Assembly (NCBI GenBank): GCA_028822745.1
Contig: JAPKCZ010000151.1
Coordinates: forward strand, 1-5,886
DNA: 5,886 bases
Origin: Kiritimatiellia bacterium
GTDB taxonomy: Bacteria > Verrucomicrobiota > Kiritimatiellia > UBA8416 > JAIOPI01
Direction: 5' to 3'
The notes under the pieces: generated by a model
The model's input: the letters and a program-made list of their open reading frames with translations, nothing else
The model's database searches: none
What the model was told of the DNA's origin: nothing
In this document: in pieces, positions 4,874-5,886 of the stretch
Layout of the letters: each line of letters begins with the position of its first letter
Position numbering within the stretch: position 1 is the stretch's first letter
Program-made: the position numbers and the translations under genes

Positions 4874-5767
4874 ATGGCCAGAAGTATGATGCGAAATATC
4901 AAGCCGTTTATTGACTGTAACGACGTTCTCGGGGATCAAGACCGACTCCAAGCCCGCGCCGGTGAAAATGGCTACTTGTATTTTCCTGGCTTGCTTTCCG
5001 CAGACGAATTATTGCCGTTGCGTCGCGAGGTATTGCAGGTCGCCAACCGTCACGATCTCCTCAGAGAAGGCGTTGATTTAGACAAGGGCATTCGCAAAGA
5101 GGGTGTGTATATTGATTTGGAATACGACAAACCGACTCCACCCAGCCTACAGCGATTCTACAATGACATACTCAGTCTGCACACCTTAAATGCCCTCCCC
5201 CACCATCCTACGGTCATGGGCTTAGTCGAATCGCTCCTCGCCGAGCCGACTTTCGTGCACCCACGGCACATTTGCCATATCCTCTTTCCGGGTCGCGCTG
5301 AACATACGACGGAGCCACACCAGGACTTTCCTGCAGTCCGCGGAACAGAGGATACATGGACAATGTGGACCCCCCTGGGCGACATCAATTCCGACCTCGG
5401 TGGCGTGGCGGTCGCGTGCGGCTCCCATCGGCGCGGTAATCTCGACACCAAACTGGTAGCTTCCGGGCAACTACTGGACGACGAAACATTGTGGCACTGG
5501 AATCCGTTTAAATGTGGAGATGTGCTCATGTTTCACAGCTTAATAATCCACCAGGGGCGTGACAATGTTACCGCCGATACCATTCGCCTTTCCACAAGCG
5601 CCCGCTATCAAGCCATCAGGGAACCGGTGGACGCAGCCGCGCTGAGACCCCACTGGGGCTGGGCGGACTGGGAGGAACTCTACGCTGATTGGGACCAGGA
5701 TGATCCGCTCAAATACTACTGGAAATCTCTCGACCTCAATGTGCTGACCTACCCACCACACCAATGA
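4874..5767 (+). CDS. Phytanoyl-CoA dioxygenase (PhyH) family Fe(II)/2-oxoglutarate oxygenase
   Basis: This is a 297-residue cytoplasmic protein, the usual size for bacterial PhyH-family oxygenases, which couple 2-oxoglutarate decarboxylation to hydroxylation or related oxidation of a small substrate. From ATG 4874, the early motif ARAGENGYLYFPGLLSADEL is the family's N-terminal 'GY.vfpgll' segment. The iron facial triad is H149 and D151 (EPHQDF) with H226 in FHSLIIHQGRDN. R238 (TIRLS) would bind 2-oxoglutarate. GGVAVACGSHRRG (176-188) is the conserved turn near the active site. A GTG at 4865 would add three residues, but AAAGGTGG at 4861-4868 is correctly spaced for ATG 4874. The substrate is unknown. 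The family is large and includes halogenases and ectoine, antibiotic and phosphonate oxygenases, and paralogues abound in Poribacteria-like genomes. Composition looks somewhat less GC-rich than the symporter gene, by eye only. Confidence 0.9.
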   Translation: MARSMMRNIKPFIDCNDVLGDQDRLQARAGENGYLYFPGLLSADELLPLRREVLQVANRHDLLREGVDLDKGIRKEGVYIDLEYDKPTPPSLQRFYNDILSLHTLNALPHHPTVMGLVESLLAEPTFVHPRHICHILFPGRAEHTTEPHQDFPAVRGTEDTWTMWTPLGDINSDLGGVAVACGSHRRGNLDTKLVASGQLLDDETLWHWNPFKCGDVLMFHSLIIHQGRDNVTADTIRLSTSARYQAIREPVDAAALRPHWGWADWEELYADWDQDDPLKYYWKSLDLNVLTYPPHQ

Positions 5768-5860
5768 GAGACAGAACCTTCGACCTCTCGTGGAATATGA
5801 AATTTTTCCAATCCGCGCCGACCACAGGGTCAGACCTTTATTATATACTTTAGGGTTGAT

Positions 5861-5886
5861 ATGCGCGTGCTGGGCGGTCGTCTTCT
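5861..5886 (+). CDS. Possible start of a downstream gene, cut by the window end
   Basis: ATG at 5861 is preceded by AGGG (5852-5855) at a 5-nt spacing, and the frame stays open for the eight complete codons left in the window (MRVLGGRL). A TATACT word (5844-5849) would be a fair -10 box, but no matching -35 is visible and it lies very close to the start. Eight codons are too few to recognise a family. Confidence 0.25.

Overview
The window is about 5.9 kb of moderately GC-rich bacterial DNA. It has four complete genes, the 3' end of a fifth, possibly the first codons of a sixth, and an unusual density of short tandem and inverted repeats between them. The gene content fits a large-genome environmental bacterium of the Poribacteria, Latescibacterota or Planctomycetes type: a DUF6785/DUF6784-type membrane protein, a mutarotase fused to a sodium:solute symporter, a VapBC toxin-antitoxin pair, a phytanoyl-CoA dioxygenase (PhyH) family oxygenase, and heptanucleotide repeat arrays. 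This placement is inferred from gene families recalled from memory. No ribosomal or other marker gene is present to confirm it.

Layout. Positions 1-596 (+) hold the C-terminal part of a polytopic membrane protein. Its visible reading frame opens inside an in-frame 12-bp tandem repeat encoding Lys-Gln-Glu-Val units. Positions 597-980 are non-coding. They contain a perfectly phased array of 21 seven-base units (626-772), a GC-rich hairpin (844-872) and three TTGGCTC words just before the next gene. Positions 981-3680 (+) encode one 899-residue protein: a signal peptide, a kelch-type cyclically permuted mutarotase (NanM/YjhT relative) and a complete SSS-family sodium symporter. Positions 3681-3972 lie between convergent genes and carry an 81-nt inverted repeat with a 35-bp stem, plus a second small hairpin reusing the same CTTTACC word. 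Positions 3973-4628 (-) are a compact vapB-vapC operon whose genes overlap by four bases (GTGA). After a roughly 245-bp divergent intergenic region, 4874-5767 (+) encodes a PhyH-family Fe(II)/2-oxoglutarate oxygenase. The last 26 bases may begin another gene.

How the genes work together. The fusion protein is the clearest functional unit. A periplasmic mutarotase domain would set the anomeric form of a sugar, plausibly a sialic acid or similar acidic sugar, next to its own Na+-driven importer. The PhyH oxygenase and the DUF6784-type protein have no visible pathway link to it. VapBC looks like an independent accessory module.

I did not find a clearly new multi-gene system. The most distinctive signals are the repeats (12-bp coding, 7-bp intergenic, 35-bp stem inverted repeat) and the single-chain mutarotase-transporter fusion.
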